DNA of 64,000 bases. It comes from Burkholderia latens. GTDB taxonomy: Bacteria > Pseudomonadota > Gammaproteobacteria > Burkholderiales > Burkholderiaceae. Position 1 is the stretch's first letter; each line of letters begins with the position of its first letter. The stretch is from positions 2,790,001-2,854,000 of the forward strand of contig NZ_CP013435.1 of NCBI RefSeq assembly GCF_001718795.1. The letters are read 5' to 3'. The notes beneath the pieces are model-generated. The model searched no databases, was not told where the DNA came from, and saw only the letters and a list, made by a program, of their open reading frames with translations. Both the position numbers and the translations under genes were made by a program. This document shows, piece by piece, positions 56,636 to 64,000 of the stretch.

Positions 56636-57910
56636 TTAGTCGTAACCGCCGACCGTCAGTGCCTTCATCACGATGCGGTACGTGTTGTACGCGAGCCAGT
56701 TCAGCATACGCTCGATGCGTGGCCGTGCGGCGTAGCGCGCGGGGTCGATTTCGCGCCCTTCGGTGAACGCCGCCGCGATCGCATCGCGCAACTCGGTCGT
56801 CACCGCGTCGTAGCGCACCAGCACCACGTTCGCTTCGTTGTTGAGCATCAGGCTCAGCGCGTCGAGGTTCGACGAACCGACCGTCGCCCAGTTGTCGTCG
56901 ATCACCGCGACCTTGCCGTGCAGGATCGTCTTGTCGTACTCGGCGACGCGCACACCGGCGCGCAGCAGCGCGTGATACAGGAACGGCACCGCCGTATCGA
57001 GCGCCGTGAACTCCTTGCGGCCTATCAGGATCCGCACGTCGACGCCGCGGCGCGCGGCGCCGGTCAGCGCCCGACGCAGCTTGCGCCCGGGCATGAAATA
57101 CGGGTTCGCGAGCAGGATCTGCTGGCGAGCCTGGCCGATCGCGGCGAGATACGCCTTCTCGATTGCGCGGCGGTTCACGACGTTGTCGCGCGCGACGAAC
57201 GCGACGCTCGGCTCGGTCACGACCCGCAGCGCGCCAGCCTTGATCCAGCGGTGGCTGCGCATCCAGCGCCGGAACATGTCCGGGAACGCCTCGCCGCCAT
57301 GCAGCCCGGCCGCATACTGCGCATACGGCTTGTGGCCGAACTGGATCCGGTGCCACTGCAGTTCGAATGCGGCGCGCACGTCCGCCACCGCGGGCCCGGC
57401 CATCTCGACCGCGAAATCCCAGCGCGCAAACGGCAGCGTCGCGCTGCCCTGCGTGTAGTCGTCGACGATGTTGATGCCGCCGCAGAACGCGGCAGCATGA
57501 TCGGTCACGGCGAGCTTGCGATGCGTGCGGGAGAAGCCGAAGCGGCCGAACAGGTAGCGGTTGTAGATGCAATGTTCGACGCCGGCCTCGGCCCACGTAT
57601 CGAACAGCGGCAGTCGCGCGGTACCGACGCCGTCGGTGATCACGCGCACGCGCACGCCGCGCTGCGCCGCGCGAATCAATGCATCCGACACCGGCCGCCC
57701 GGCCGCGTCGTCGCAGAAGATGTAGGTTTCGAGCATCACCTGCTCGCGGGCTGCGTCGATCCGCTCGATCAGCGCCTGGAAGAATTCGGCGCCGGTCTCG
57801 CAGAGCCGCACCGTGTTGCCGGTCGTGAAGGCGAGCCGCGACGCGGAGCCGCGCTCCTGCAGGAACATCTGCCGCAATTGCGCGAAGCGCTTGCGGGCTT
57901 CCGCATTCAT
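56636..57910 (-). CDS. clsB: Cardiolipin synthase, ClsB-like
   Basis: 424-residue phospholipase-D-superfamily enzyme. Two HKD motifs: HRKLAVTD, then GGIN, near residue 155, and HGKVAVIDDNWATVGSSN near residue 330. No N-terminal membrane spans, which fits ClsB rather than ClsA. Makes cardiolipin by transphosphatidylation. The ATG at 57910 overlaps the nudB stop as ATGA, so the two are translationally coupled. Confidence 0.9.
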   Translation of the reverse strand: MNAEARKRFAQLRQMFLQERGSASRLAFTTGNTVRLCETGAEFFQALIERIDAAREQVMLETYIFCDDAAGRPVSDALIRAAQRGVRVRVITDGVGTARLPLFDTWAEAGVEHCIYNRYLFGRFGFSRTHRKLAVTDHAAAFCGGINIVDDYTQGSATLPFARWDFAVEMAGPAVADVRAAFELQWHRIQFGHKPYAQYAAGLHGGEAFPDMFRRWMRSHRWIKAGALRVVTEPSVAFVARDNVVNRRAIEKAYLAAIGQARQQILLANPYFMPGRKLRRALTGAARRGVDVRILIGRKEFTALDTAVPFLYHALLRAGVRVAEYDKTILHGKVAVIDDNWATVGSSNLDALSLMLNNEANVVLVRYDAVTTELRDAIAAAFTEGREIDPARYAARPRIERMLNWLAYNTYRIVMKALTVGGYD

Positions 57911-58401
57911 GCGGACGAGCCCTGCGGCGCCCGCGCGAGCGACACGCGCACGGGCAGTTGCAGGATCGCCTCGGCATTCGACGGCGAGAAACAGCGCGCG
58001 GCCGCCTCGCGGTACGGCAGCCATGCATAGTCGACATGCTCGCGCGGCGACAGCGTGACGTCGACGCGGTGCGGCACGCAGAGGCCGAACCAGTGCTCGA
58101 CGTTGCGCGTGACGCCCGGCGCGTAGCGATGCAGGTACTGCGGATAGATCGTGTATTCGATCCGATGATGCCAGTCGATCAGCGCGGTGGCCGGCACGTC
58201 GCGCGTGCCGACCGCGATGCCGGTTTCCTCGACCACTTCGCGCGCAGCCGTCAGCGCGAGCGGTTCGTCAAGCGAGTCCTTCGATCCGGTCACCGACTGC
58301 CAGAAATCGGGCTGATCGGCACGCTTGATCACCAGCACGTCGAGGTCGGGCGTGTAGATCACGACGAGAACGGATTCGGGAATTTTCGGCGGCTTCGTCA
58401 T
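57907..58401 (-). CDS. nudB: Dihydroneopterin triphosphate diphosphatase (Nudix)
   Basis: 164-residue Nudix hydrolase. The box reads GSKDSLDEPLALTAAREVVEE, with one more residue than the classic GX5E spacing. The substrate-binding start SVLVVIYTPDLDVLVIKRAD and WQSVTGS match NudB, which removes pyrophosphate from dihydroneopterin triphosphate in folate synthesis. ATG at 58401 (MTKPPKIPES). It follows aspS on the same strand, but a terminator lies between. Confidence 0.88.
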   Translation of the reverse strand: MTKPPKIPESVLVVIYTPDLDVLVIKRADQPDFWQSVTGSKDSLDEPLALTAAREVVEETGIAVGTRDVPATALIDWHHRIEYTIYPQYLHRYAPGVTRNVEHWFGLCVPHRVDVTLSPREHVDYAWLPYREAAARCFSPSNAEAILQLPVRVSLARAPQGSSA

Positions 58402-58482
58402 CTCTGTTTCATGCGGCACAGGGCCGTTCGCCGGGCCTGCGCCCGAACGTGCGGCAAGTGCTGCGACTGTACCGCAAAAAAA

Positions 58483-58511
58483 CGAAAAAGGCGCACGAAG
58501 CGCCTTTTTCG
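58483..58511. terminator. Terminator downstream of aspS
   Basis: 12-bp perfect stem (CGAAAAAGGCGC and complement) with 5-base loop ACGAA and T/A runs on both sides, so it can act in either direction. Confidence 0.92.
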
Positions 58512-58557
58512 TCGGGCATCGTGCACGCGCCGCCGCGCGCACGATCCAGAACAAGCG

Positions 58558-60360
58558 TTACGCCTGCGGCTGCTCCGGCTGACGCAGACGGATGTGCAGT
58601 TCGCGAAGCTGACGCTCGTCGACCGGACTCGGTGCCTGCGTCAGCAGATCCTGCGCGCGCTGCGTCTTCGGGAACGCGATCACGTCGCGGATCGAGTCGG
58701 CACCGGCCATCATCGTGACGATGCGGTCGAGACCGAACGCGATACCGCCGTGCGGCGGCGCGCCGTACTGCAGCGCGTCCAGCAGGAAGCCGAACTTCGC
58801 CTGCGCCTCTTCCGCGCCGATCTTCAGCGCGCGGAACACCTTGCTCTGCACTTCCTCGCGGTGGATACGCACCGAGCCGCCGCCGATTTCCCAGCCGTTC
58901 AGCACCATGTCGTACGCCTTCGCGAGGCAGCGGCCCGGGTCGGTCTCGAGGTATTCGAGGTGCTCGTCCTTCGGGCTCGTGAACGGGTGGTGCGCCGCGA
59001 CGTAGCGCGCGTCTTCGTCGTCGTATTCGAACATCGGGAAGTCGACGACCCACAGCGGCTTCCAGCCGGCCTCGACGAGGCCGTTCGCCTTGCCGAATTC
59101 CGAGTGGCCGATCTTCAGGCGCAGCGCGCCGAGGCTGTCGTTCACCACCTTCGCGCGGTCGGCCGCGAAGAAGATGATGTCGCCGTCTTCAGCGCCGGTG
59201 CGCTCGAGGATCGCGGCAATCGATGCGTCGTGCAGGTTCTTGACGATCGGGCTTTGCAGGCCGTCGCGGCCCTTCGCCTTCTCGTTGACCTTGATCCATG
59301 CGAGGCCCTTCGCGCCGTAGATGCGTACGAATTCCGTGTAGCCGTCGATGTCGCCGCGCGACAGCTCGGCGCCCTTCGGCACGCGCAGTGCCGCGACGCG
59401 GCCGTCCTTCGCGTTGGCCGGCGTGCTGAACACCTTGAAGTCGACGTCCTTCATCGCGTCGGTCAGCTCGGTGAATTCGAGCTTCACGCGCAGGTCCGGC
59501 TTATCGGAGCCGAAACGCGCCATCGCTTCCGAGTACGGCATCACCGGGAATTTCGCGTCGAGTTCGACGTTGATCGTCGTCTTGAAGATGTGACGGATCA
59601 TGTCCTCGAACAGGTCGCGGATTTCCTGCTCGCCGAGGAACGACGTTTCGCAGTCGATCTGCGTGAATTCGGGCTGACGGTCCGCGCGGAGATCCTCGTC
59701 GCGGAAGCACTTGGTGATCTGGTAGTAACGGTCGAAGTTCGCGACCATCAGCAGCTGCTTGAACAGCTGCGGCGACTGCGGCAGCGCGAAGAACTGGCCT
59801 GCGTTCACACGCGACGGCACGAGGTAGTCGCGCGCGCCTTCCGGCGTGCTCTTCGTCAGCATCGGCGTTTCGATGTCGATGAAGCCCTGCTCGTCGAGGT
59901 ACTTGCGCGCTTCGATCGCGACGCGGTAGCGCAGACGCAGGTTGTGCTGCATCTGCGGCCGGCGCAGGTCGAGCACGCGATGCGTGAGGCGCGTCGTTTC
60001 CGACAGGTTGTCGTCGTCGAGCTGGAACGGCGGCGTGACCGACGCATTCAGCACGTTCAGTTCGTGACACAGCACTTCGATCTTGCCGCTCTTGAGGCCG
60101 GCATTGACCGTGCCTTCCGGACGATTGCGCACGAGACCCTTGACCTGCACGCAGAACTCGTTGCGCACGCCTTCGGCGGTCGCGAACATTTCCGCACGGT
60201 CCGGGTCGCACACCACCTGCACGAGGCCTTCACGATCGCGCAGGTCGATGAAGATCACACCGCCGTGATCGCGGCGGCGCTGCACCCAGCCGCACAGCGA
60301 CACGGTTTGGCCCAGCAGGTGTTCGGTCACGAGACCGCAGTATTCAGTACGCATCGACAT
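58558..60360 (-). CDS. aspS: Aspartate-tRNA ligase
   Basis: 600-residue class II synthetase. N-terminal OB-fold anticodon domain ([29 protein letters not shown]), catalytic domain with motif 2 [18 protein letters not shown] and motif 3 [13 protein letters not shown], and the bacterial insertion domain between. Beta-proteobacterial AspRS often also charges tRNA-Asn, which would require gatCAB elsewhere. Same strand as the DUF502 and FmdB-type genes upstream, 67 bases after the DUF502 gene. Confidence 0.98.
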   Translation of the reverse strand: MSMRTEYCGLVTEHLLGQTVSLCGWVQRRRDHGGVIFIDLRDREGLVQVVCDPDRAEMFATAEGVRNEFCVQVKGLVRNRPEGTVNAGLKSGKIEVLCHELNVLNASVTPPFQLDDDNLSETTRLTHRVLDLRRPQMQHNLRLRYRVAIEARKYLDEQGFIDIETPMLTKSTPEGARDYLVPSRVNAGQFFALPQSPQLFKQLLMVANFDRYYQITKCFRDEDLRADRQPEFTQIDCETSFLGEQEIRDLFEDMIRHIFKTTINVELDAKFPVMPYSEAMARFGSDKPDLRVKLEFTELTDAMKDVDFKVFSTPANAKDGRVAALRVPKGAELSRGDIDGYTEFVRIYGAKGLAWIKVNEKAKGRDGLQSPIVKNLHDASIAAILERTGAEDGDIIFFAADRAKVVNDSLGALRLKIGHSEFGKANGLVEAGWKPLWVVDFPMFEYDDEDARYVAAHHPFTSPKDEHLEYLETDPGRCLAKAYDMVLNGWEIGGGSVRIHREEVQSKVFRALKIGAEEAQAKFGFLLDALQYGAPPHGGIAFGLDRIVTMMAGADSIRDVIAFPKTQRAQDLLTQAPSPVDERQLRELHIRLRQPEQPQA

Positions 60361-60427
60361 GATGTTTGCTTTCGTTCGGTTTGATCAACGGGCGCCGCAA
60401 CGCGCGGCCCGGGCGATGATTCTTTAC

Positions 60428-61078
60428 TTACAGCGGCGGCTCGACGGGGCGGCGGGCGGGCGCCGGAACAGGCGCCGGAGGCGCCACGACGCCCATCGAG
60501 ACGATGTACTTCAGCGCGGCATCGACCGACATGTCGAGTTCGATGACTTCGCTCTTCGGCAGCATCAGGAAGAAGCCGGACGTCGGGTTCGGCGTCGTGG
60601 GCACGTACACGCTCACGAACTCTTCCGTCAGATGGTTGACCACGTCGCCGCCGGGCGCGCCGGTCAGAAACGCGATCGTATACGAGCCGCGACGCGGGTA
60701 TTCGATCAGCAGCGCCTTGCGGAACGCGTTGCCGCTGCTCGACAGCAGCGTGTCCGATACCTGCTTGACGCTCGTGTAGATCGGCCCGACGACCGGGATG
60801 TGACGCACGACGGCGTTCCACCACGTGACGAGCTTCTGGCCGATGAAGTTCTGCGTGGCCAGCCCGACGACGAAGATGAACGCGAGCGTCAGCACCGCAC
60901 CAATCCCCGGCAGGTGGAAGCCGAGCATCCGCTCCGGCTGCCACGACTCGGGCAGCAGCAGCAGCGTCTGATCCATCGTGCCGATGATGAGGCCAAGCAC
61001 CCACAGCGTGATCGCAAGCGGGACGAGAACCAGCAAGCCGGTCAAGAACACCGTTTTCAGGGTCGTCTTTTTCATCAT
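60428..61078 (-). CDS. DUF502-family membrane protein
   Basis: 216 residues with two membrane spans (VFLTGLLVLVPLAITLWVLGLII and VLTLAFIFVVGL), then a soluble part with YTSVKQV and FVSVYVPTTPNPTSGFF, the DUF502 pattern. Function unknown in all relatives I know. The order FmdB-type gene, DUF502, aspS is common in beta-proteobacteria. Confidence 0.9.
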   Translation of the reverse strand: MMKKTTLKTVFLTGLLVLVPLAITLWVLGLIIGTMDQTLLLLPESWQPERMLGFHLPGIGAVLTLAFIFVVGLATQNFIGQKLVTWWNAVVRHIPVVGPIYTSVKQVSDTLLSSSGNAFRKALLIEYPRRGSYTIAFLTGAPGGDVVNHLTEEFVSVYVPTTPNPTSGFFLMLPKSEVIELDMSVDAALKYIVSMGVVAPPAPVPAPARRPVEPPL

Positions 61079-61139
61079 CTGCCGTCAATGAACCGCGCCC
61101 GCAGACGCGGTGTGAGCGCGGCCCGACGGGCCGCGACTG

Positions 61140-61475
61140 TCAACTGCCGGCGGCGGGCGCTGCAGCCGGGGCCGGCGCGGCGCTCGTCGTCGTGCTTTCG
61201 GAACTCGCGGCAGCTGGCGCGGCTGCCGCCGGCGTCGCGGCAGGCGCTGCCGCACCCGCGTCGCCGGTCGCCGGCGCGCTGGTGCCGCCCGAGCCGCCGC
61301 GGAAATCGGTGACATACCAGCCGGAACCCTTCAGCTGGAAACCGGCAGCGGTGACCTGCTTGCGAAACGCATCCTTCCCGCATTCGGGGCACTGCGACAG
61401 CGGCGCGTCGCTCATCTTCTGGAGCACGTCCTTCGCGAAACCGCACGCTTCGCATCGATAGGCGTAGATCGGCAT
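61140..61475 (-). CDS. FmdB-family zinc-ribbon protein
   Basis: 111 residues. Starts MPIYAYRCEACG with two CxxC pairs (CEACG and CPECG) forming the zinc ribbon, then GSGWYVTDF. The last 45 residues or so are an Ala/Pro/Ser/Thr low-complexity tail. Function unknown; related to putative regulatory proteins. ATG at 61475. Confidence 0.9.
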   Translation of the reverse strand: MPIYAYRCEACGFAKDVLQKMSDAPLSQCPECGKDAFRKQVTAAGFQLKGSGWYVTDFRGGSGGTSAPATGDAGAAAPAATPAAAAPAAASSESTTTSAAPAPAAAPAAGS

Positions 61476-61570
61476 GATATTTTTCCCGCAGAAACTGGAA
61501 ACGGCTTGCAAAACCTTGAATTATAGCCGAAACCCCGGCGCGCTCCGGCAACGACCGCGGCGCGGGGGCT

Positions 61571-62197
61571 TCAGCGACGGCGCCAAGTCAGCCAACGCTC
61601 GTGCCCGCCGAACACGGCCAGCGAATCGGTCACCGGCTGGTCCTCGATCAGCTCGAAGTGCTGCGCGAGCAGCGCCTCGAGTTCGCCGCGCTCGATCCCG
61701 AACGGCGGCCCTTTAGGTTTCGTCGTCACGAAGAAATAGCCGGCGAGCAGCGCACCGGCGGGCAGCAGCTCGGCCATTCGTGCCGCATACGCGCTGCGCA
61801 GGCTCGGCGGCAGCGCGCAGAGGAACGCGCGCTCATACACCCACTGCACGTCGAACGGCGGCCGATACGTGAAAAAATCCGCCTGTTCGACGACGTCTGC
61901 ATGCGCGCCGAGCTGCGCCTTCGCGATGGCCACCGCCTGCGCGGCGAAATCGATCGCTCGCACCGGCCAGCCGGCCTGCGCGAGCCAGCCGGCCTCCTGC
62001 GCACTGCCGCAACCGGGAATCAGCACCGCACACGGGTCGCGCCGCCGCGCGAACGCGCGGAATCCTTCCGGCACGCCGCCGAATTCCCACGGCGTCACGC
62101 CGCGCGCGAAACGCTCGTCCCAGAACGACGCGTTGCCGGGGTCGCGCGTCGCGAAATCGGCTGCGCTCGGCGGGCAAGGTTGCGTCGGTTCCGGCAT
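61571..62197 (-). CDS. Thiopurine S-methyltransferase-like SAM enzyme
   Basis: 208 residues. Start FWDERFARGVTPWEFGGVPEGF and the SAM loop VLIPGCGSAQEAGWLAQAGWPVRAIDF are typical of the TPMT family, which includes microbial tellurite/thiol methyltransferases. VYERAFLCALPPSLR and GYFFVTTKPKGPPFGI follow. ATG at 62197. It begins 17 bases after the ubiB stop and so shares its transcript. Confidence 0.88.
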   Translation of the reverse strand: MPEPTQPCPPSAADFATRDPGNASFWDERFARGVTPWEFGGVPEGFRAFARRRDPCAVLIPGCGSAQEAGWLAQAGWPVRAIDFAAQAVAIAKAQLGAHADVVEQADFFTYRPPFDVQWVYERAFLCALPPSLRSAYAARMAELLPAGALLAGYFFVTTKPKGPPFGIERGELEALLAQHFELIEDQPVTDSLAVFGGHERWLTWRRR

Positions 62198-62214
62198 CGC
62201 ACGGCTCCTTTCGG

Positions 62215-63792
62215 TCAACCGCCGTACGCGAGCGCGAGCAGCACGCGCGCGACGAGCGCCCCGACGCCAACGGCAAGGCCGAAGATCAGCAGCGCCTGCA
62301 GCAGCCGGTTCGTGCGCTTCTGCTCGACGAGGATCTGACGCATCAGCTCCTCGCTTGCCGCGCGCGGCGCGTCGTGGCGCGCCGCCATCGCGTGGTGGAT
62401 CAGGCGCGGGAGCTGCGGCAGCGTCTTGCTCCACTGCGGCGCCTCGACCTTGAAGCGTTCGTACCAGCCGCGCAAGCCGATCTGCTCGGTCATCCAGCGC
62501 TCGAGATACGGCTTCGCGGTCTTCCACAGATCGAGTTCGGGGTCGAGCGAACGGCCGAGCCCCTCGACGTTCAGCATCGTCTTCTGCAGCAGCACGAGCT
62601 GCGGCTGAATCTCGACGTTGAAGCGGCGCGACGTCGAGAACAGGCGCATCAGCACCTGGCCGAGCGAGATGTCCTTCAGCGCGCGGTCGAAGTACGGCTC
62701 GCACACCGCGCGGATCGCGCTTTCCAGTTCTTCGACGCGCGTCTCGGGCGGCACCCAGCCGGATTCGAGGTGCAGCGTCGCAACACGGTGGTAATCGCGC
62801 TTGAAGAACGCGAGGAAGTTCTGTGCAAGGTAGTTCTTGTCGAAATCGGACAACGCACCGACGATCCCGAAATCGAGCGCGATGTAGCGGCCGAACGTAT
62901 TCGGATCAAGGCTCACCTGAATGTTGCCCGGGTGCATGTCCGCATGGAAAAACCCGTCGCGGAACACCTGCGTGAAGAAGATCTCGACGCCTTCGCGCGC
63001 GAGCTTCTTGATGTCGACGCCAGCCGAGCGCAGCGTCTCGACCTGGCTGATCGGCACGCCAGTCATCCGCTCCATCACGAGCACCTGCGACGTCGAGAAG
63101 TCCCAGAACATCTCCGGCACGAGCAGCAGGTCGAGGCCCGCGAAGTTGCGGCGCAGCTGGCTGCCGTTCGCGGCCTCGCGCATCAGGTCGAGTTCGTCGT
63201 GCAGATACTTGTCGAATTCGGCGACGACTTCACGCGGCTTCAGGCGTCGGCCGTCGGCCCACATGCGCTCCGTCCACGTCGCGATGTCGCGCATCAGCGC
63301 GAGGTCGGAATCGATGACCGGCAGCATGTTCGGGCGCAGCACCTTGACCGCGACCGCCTTGCCCGCATGCACGCCCTGCTTCAGCTTCGCGAAGTGCACC
63401 TGCGCGATCGACGCGCTCGCGACCGGCTCGCGCTCGAACTCGTCGAACAGCTCGTCGACCGGCGCGCCGAGCGACTTCTCGATGATCGCGATCGCGACCG
63501 CCGAATCGAACGGCGGCACCTGATCCTGCAGCTTCGCGAGTTCGTTCGCGAAATCGACCGACAGCAGGTCGCGGCGCGTGGACAGTACCTGCCCGAACTT
63601 CACGAAGATCGGCCCGAGGCTTTCGAGCGCGTGGCGCAGCCGCACCGCCGGCGGCGACGAATAGCGGCGGCCGATCGTCGTGATTCGCAGCAGCAGCTTC
63701 ACGCGTCGGTCGTCGATCCGGGACAGCATCACTTCGTCGAGGCCGAAGCGGATGACGGTGTAGACAATCTTGATGAAACGGAGAATGCGCAT
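62215..63792 (-). CDS. ubiB: Ubiquinone biosynthesis regulatory kinase-like protein UbiB
   Basis: 525 residues of the atypical ABC1/ADCK/UbiB kinase-like family. The KxGQ motif is KFGQVLSTR; Ala-rich nucleotide loop [11 protein letters not shown]; catalytic [11 protein letters not shown] and metal-binding Asp in ALDFGIVG. Two membrane spans end the protein ([26 protein letters not shown]). Needed for aerobic coenzyme Q synthesis. ubiJ precedes it by 12 bases. Confidence 0.96.
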   Translation of the reverse strand: MRILRFIKIVYTVIRFGLDEVMLSRIDDRRVKLLLRITTIGRRYSSPPAVRLRHALESLGPIFVKFGQVLSTRRDLLSVDFANELAKLQDQVPPFDSAVAIAIIEKSLGAPVDELFDEFEREPVASASIAQVHFAKLKQGVHAGKAVAVKVLRPNMLPVIDSDLALMRDIATWTERMWADGRRLKPREVVAEFDKYLHDELDLMREAANGSQLRRNFAGLDLLLVPEMFWDFSTSQVLVMERMTGVPISQVETLRSAGVDIKKLAREGVEIFFTQVFRDGFFHADMHPGNIQVSLDPNTFGRYIALDFGIVGALSDFDKNYLAQNFLAFFKRDYHRVATLHLESGWVPPETRVEELESAIRAVCEPYFDRALKDISLGQVLMRLFSTSRRFNVEIQPQLVLLQKTMLNVEGLGRSLDPELDLWKTAKPYLERWMTEQIGLRGWYERFKVEAPQWSKTLPQLPRLIHHAMAARHDAPRAASEELMRQILVEQKRTNRLLQALLIFGLAVGVGALVARVLLALAYGG

Positions 63793-63804
63793 GCCCTGCG
63801 GCCC

Positions 63805-64000
63805 TCAGTGCGCGCCGCGCGGGCCGAAACCCGTGCGCGCGCCGATTTTTTGTTCGAGTCGCTCGACCCGCTTTTCCACCCGCGCGAGCGCATCGCGCGC
63901 GCGCGCGAGTTCGGCATCGAAGCCGCCGAGCGCCGTGCGCCGGACGACTTGCGGGTTCTCGTCGAGCCAGTACTCGGCGACGGAGTCGAGCACGTTGCGG
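63805..64000 (-). CDS. ubiJ: Ubiquinone biosynthesis accessory factor UbiJ, C-terminal end (5' end outside window)
   Basis: Only the last 65 residues or so are visible, including VAEYWLDENPQVVRR and a coiled-coil-like ELARARDALARVEKRVERLEQKIG. This and the position just before ubiB identify UbiJ, an SCP2-domain lipid-binding factor of the Ubi complex. The SCP2 domain and start codon lie beyond base 64000. Confidence 0.85.
   Translation of the reverse strand, partial: RNVLDSVAEYWLDENPQVVRRTALGGFDAELARARDALARVEKRVERLEQKIGARTGFGPRGAH

Noticed and set aside
1..64000. Search for a defence, toxin-antitoxin, secretion or biosynthetic island
   Set aside because: Genes are housekeeping or core metabolic types with uniform base composition; no integrase, transposase, tRNA boundary or direct repeat was seen.

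Overview
This is a GC-rich (high-60s percent by eye), almost completely gene-packed stretch of bacterial chromosome. Gene content and order point to a beta-proteobacterium of the genus Burkholderia, most likely the B. cepacia complex: lptD-surA-pdxA-rsmA divergent from amgK-murU, glyQS-gmhB-plsC, miaB-phoH-ybeY-corC-lnt, and a glpR/glpD/glpK/glpF block. This assignment rests on recognising the proteins; no database was searched. I see no insertion sequence, prophage, integrase, CRISPR array, rRNA or tRNA. The window looks like core chromosome rather than an island.

Layout: (1) 1-6.3 kb: 3' end of a galactonate dehydratase gene, a CopD-like membrane protein, a diheme plus triheme cytochrome c pair closed by a strong terminator, the RNA helicase RhlE and a small unknown protein. 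(2) 6.3-15.2 kb: a ferritin-like di-iron protein, a gamma-glutamyltransferase-like enzyme, then the glycerol regulon glpR, glpD, glpK, glpF. Two abutting GlpR-type operators sit in front of glpD, and a 65-residue unknown protein and a lipoprotein lie inside the block. (3) 15.2-20.8 kb: a HAD phosphatase, ribB under an FMN riboswitch, an XRE-cupin regulator, and an MFS exporter divergent from a LysR regulator. (4) 21-28.2 kb: miaB-phoH-ybeY-chaC-small lipoprotein-corC-lnt. (5) 28.3-35.8 kb: a TPR-glycosyltransferase, then glyQ-glyS-gmhB-plsC-YgjP-type peptidase. (6) 35.8-37.6 kb: gloA and an EamA transporter. (7) 37.6-45.3 kb: the outer-membrane and cofactor operon lptD-surA-pdxA-rsmA, divergent from the peptidoglycan-recycling pair amgK-murU. 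(8) 45.3-49.3 kb: an Atm1-type ABC exporter, a YciA-type thioesterase, and a nitrate-reductase-associated protein divergent from fdhD. (9) 49.3-56.5 kb: a beta-oxidation cluster headed by its own TetR regulator. (10) 56.6-64 kb: cardiolipin synthase and nudB, aspS with two upstream genes, a thiopurine-methyltransferase-like enzyme, ubiB and the end of ubiJ.

Functional links: GlpF admits glycerol, GlpK phosphorylates it, GlpD oxidises it to dihydroxyacetone phosphate, and GlpR represses the set. LptD and SurA build the outer membrane while AmgK/MurU return MurNAc to UDP-MurNAc. The TetR cluster carries one gene for each type of beta-oxidation step. The strongest non-routine signals are the tandem GlpR operators, non-canonical NPA motifs in GlpF, a metal-sensor-like palindrome before the 65-residue gene, the NarM-like/FdhD divergent pair, and the cytochrome pair with no dehydrogenase beside it. 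I did not find a clearly new multi-gene system.
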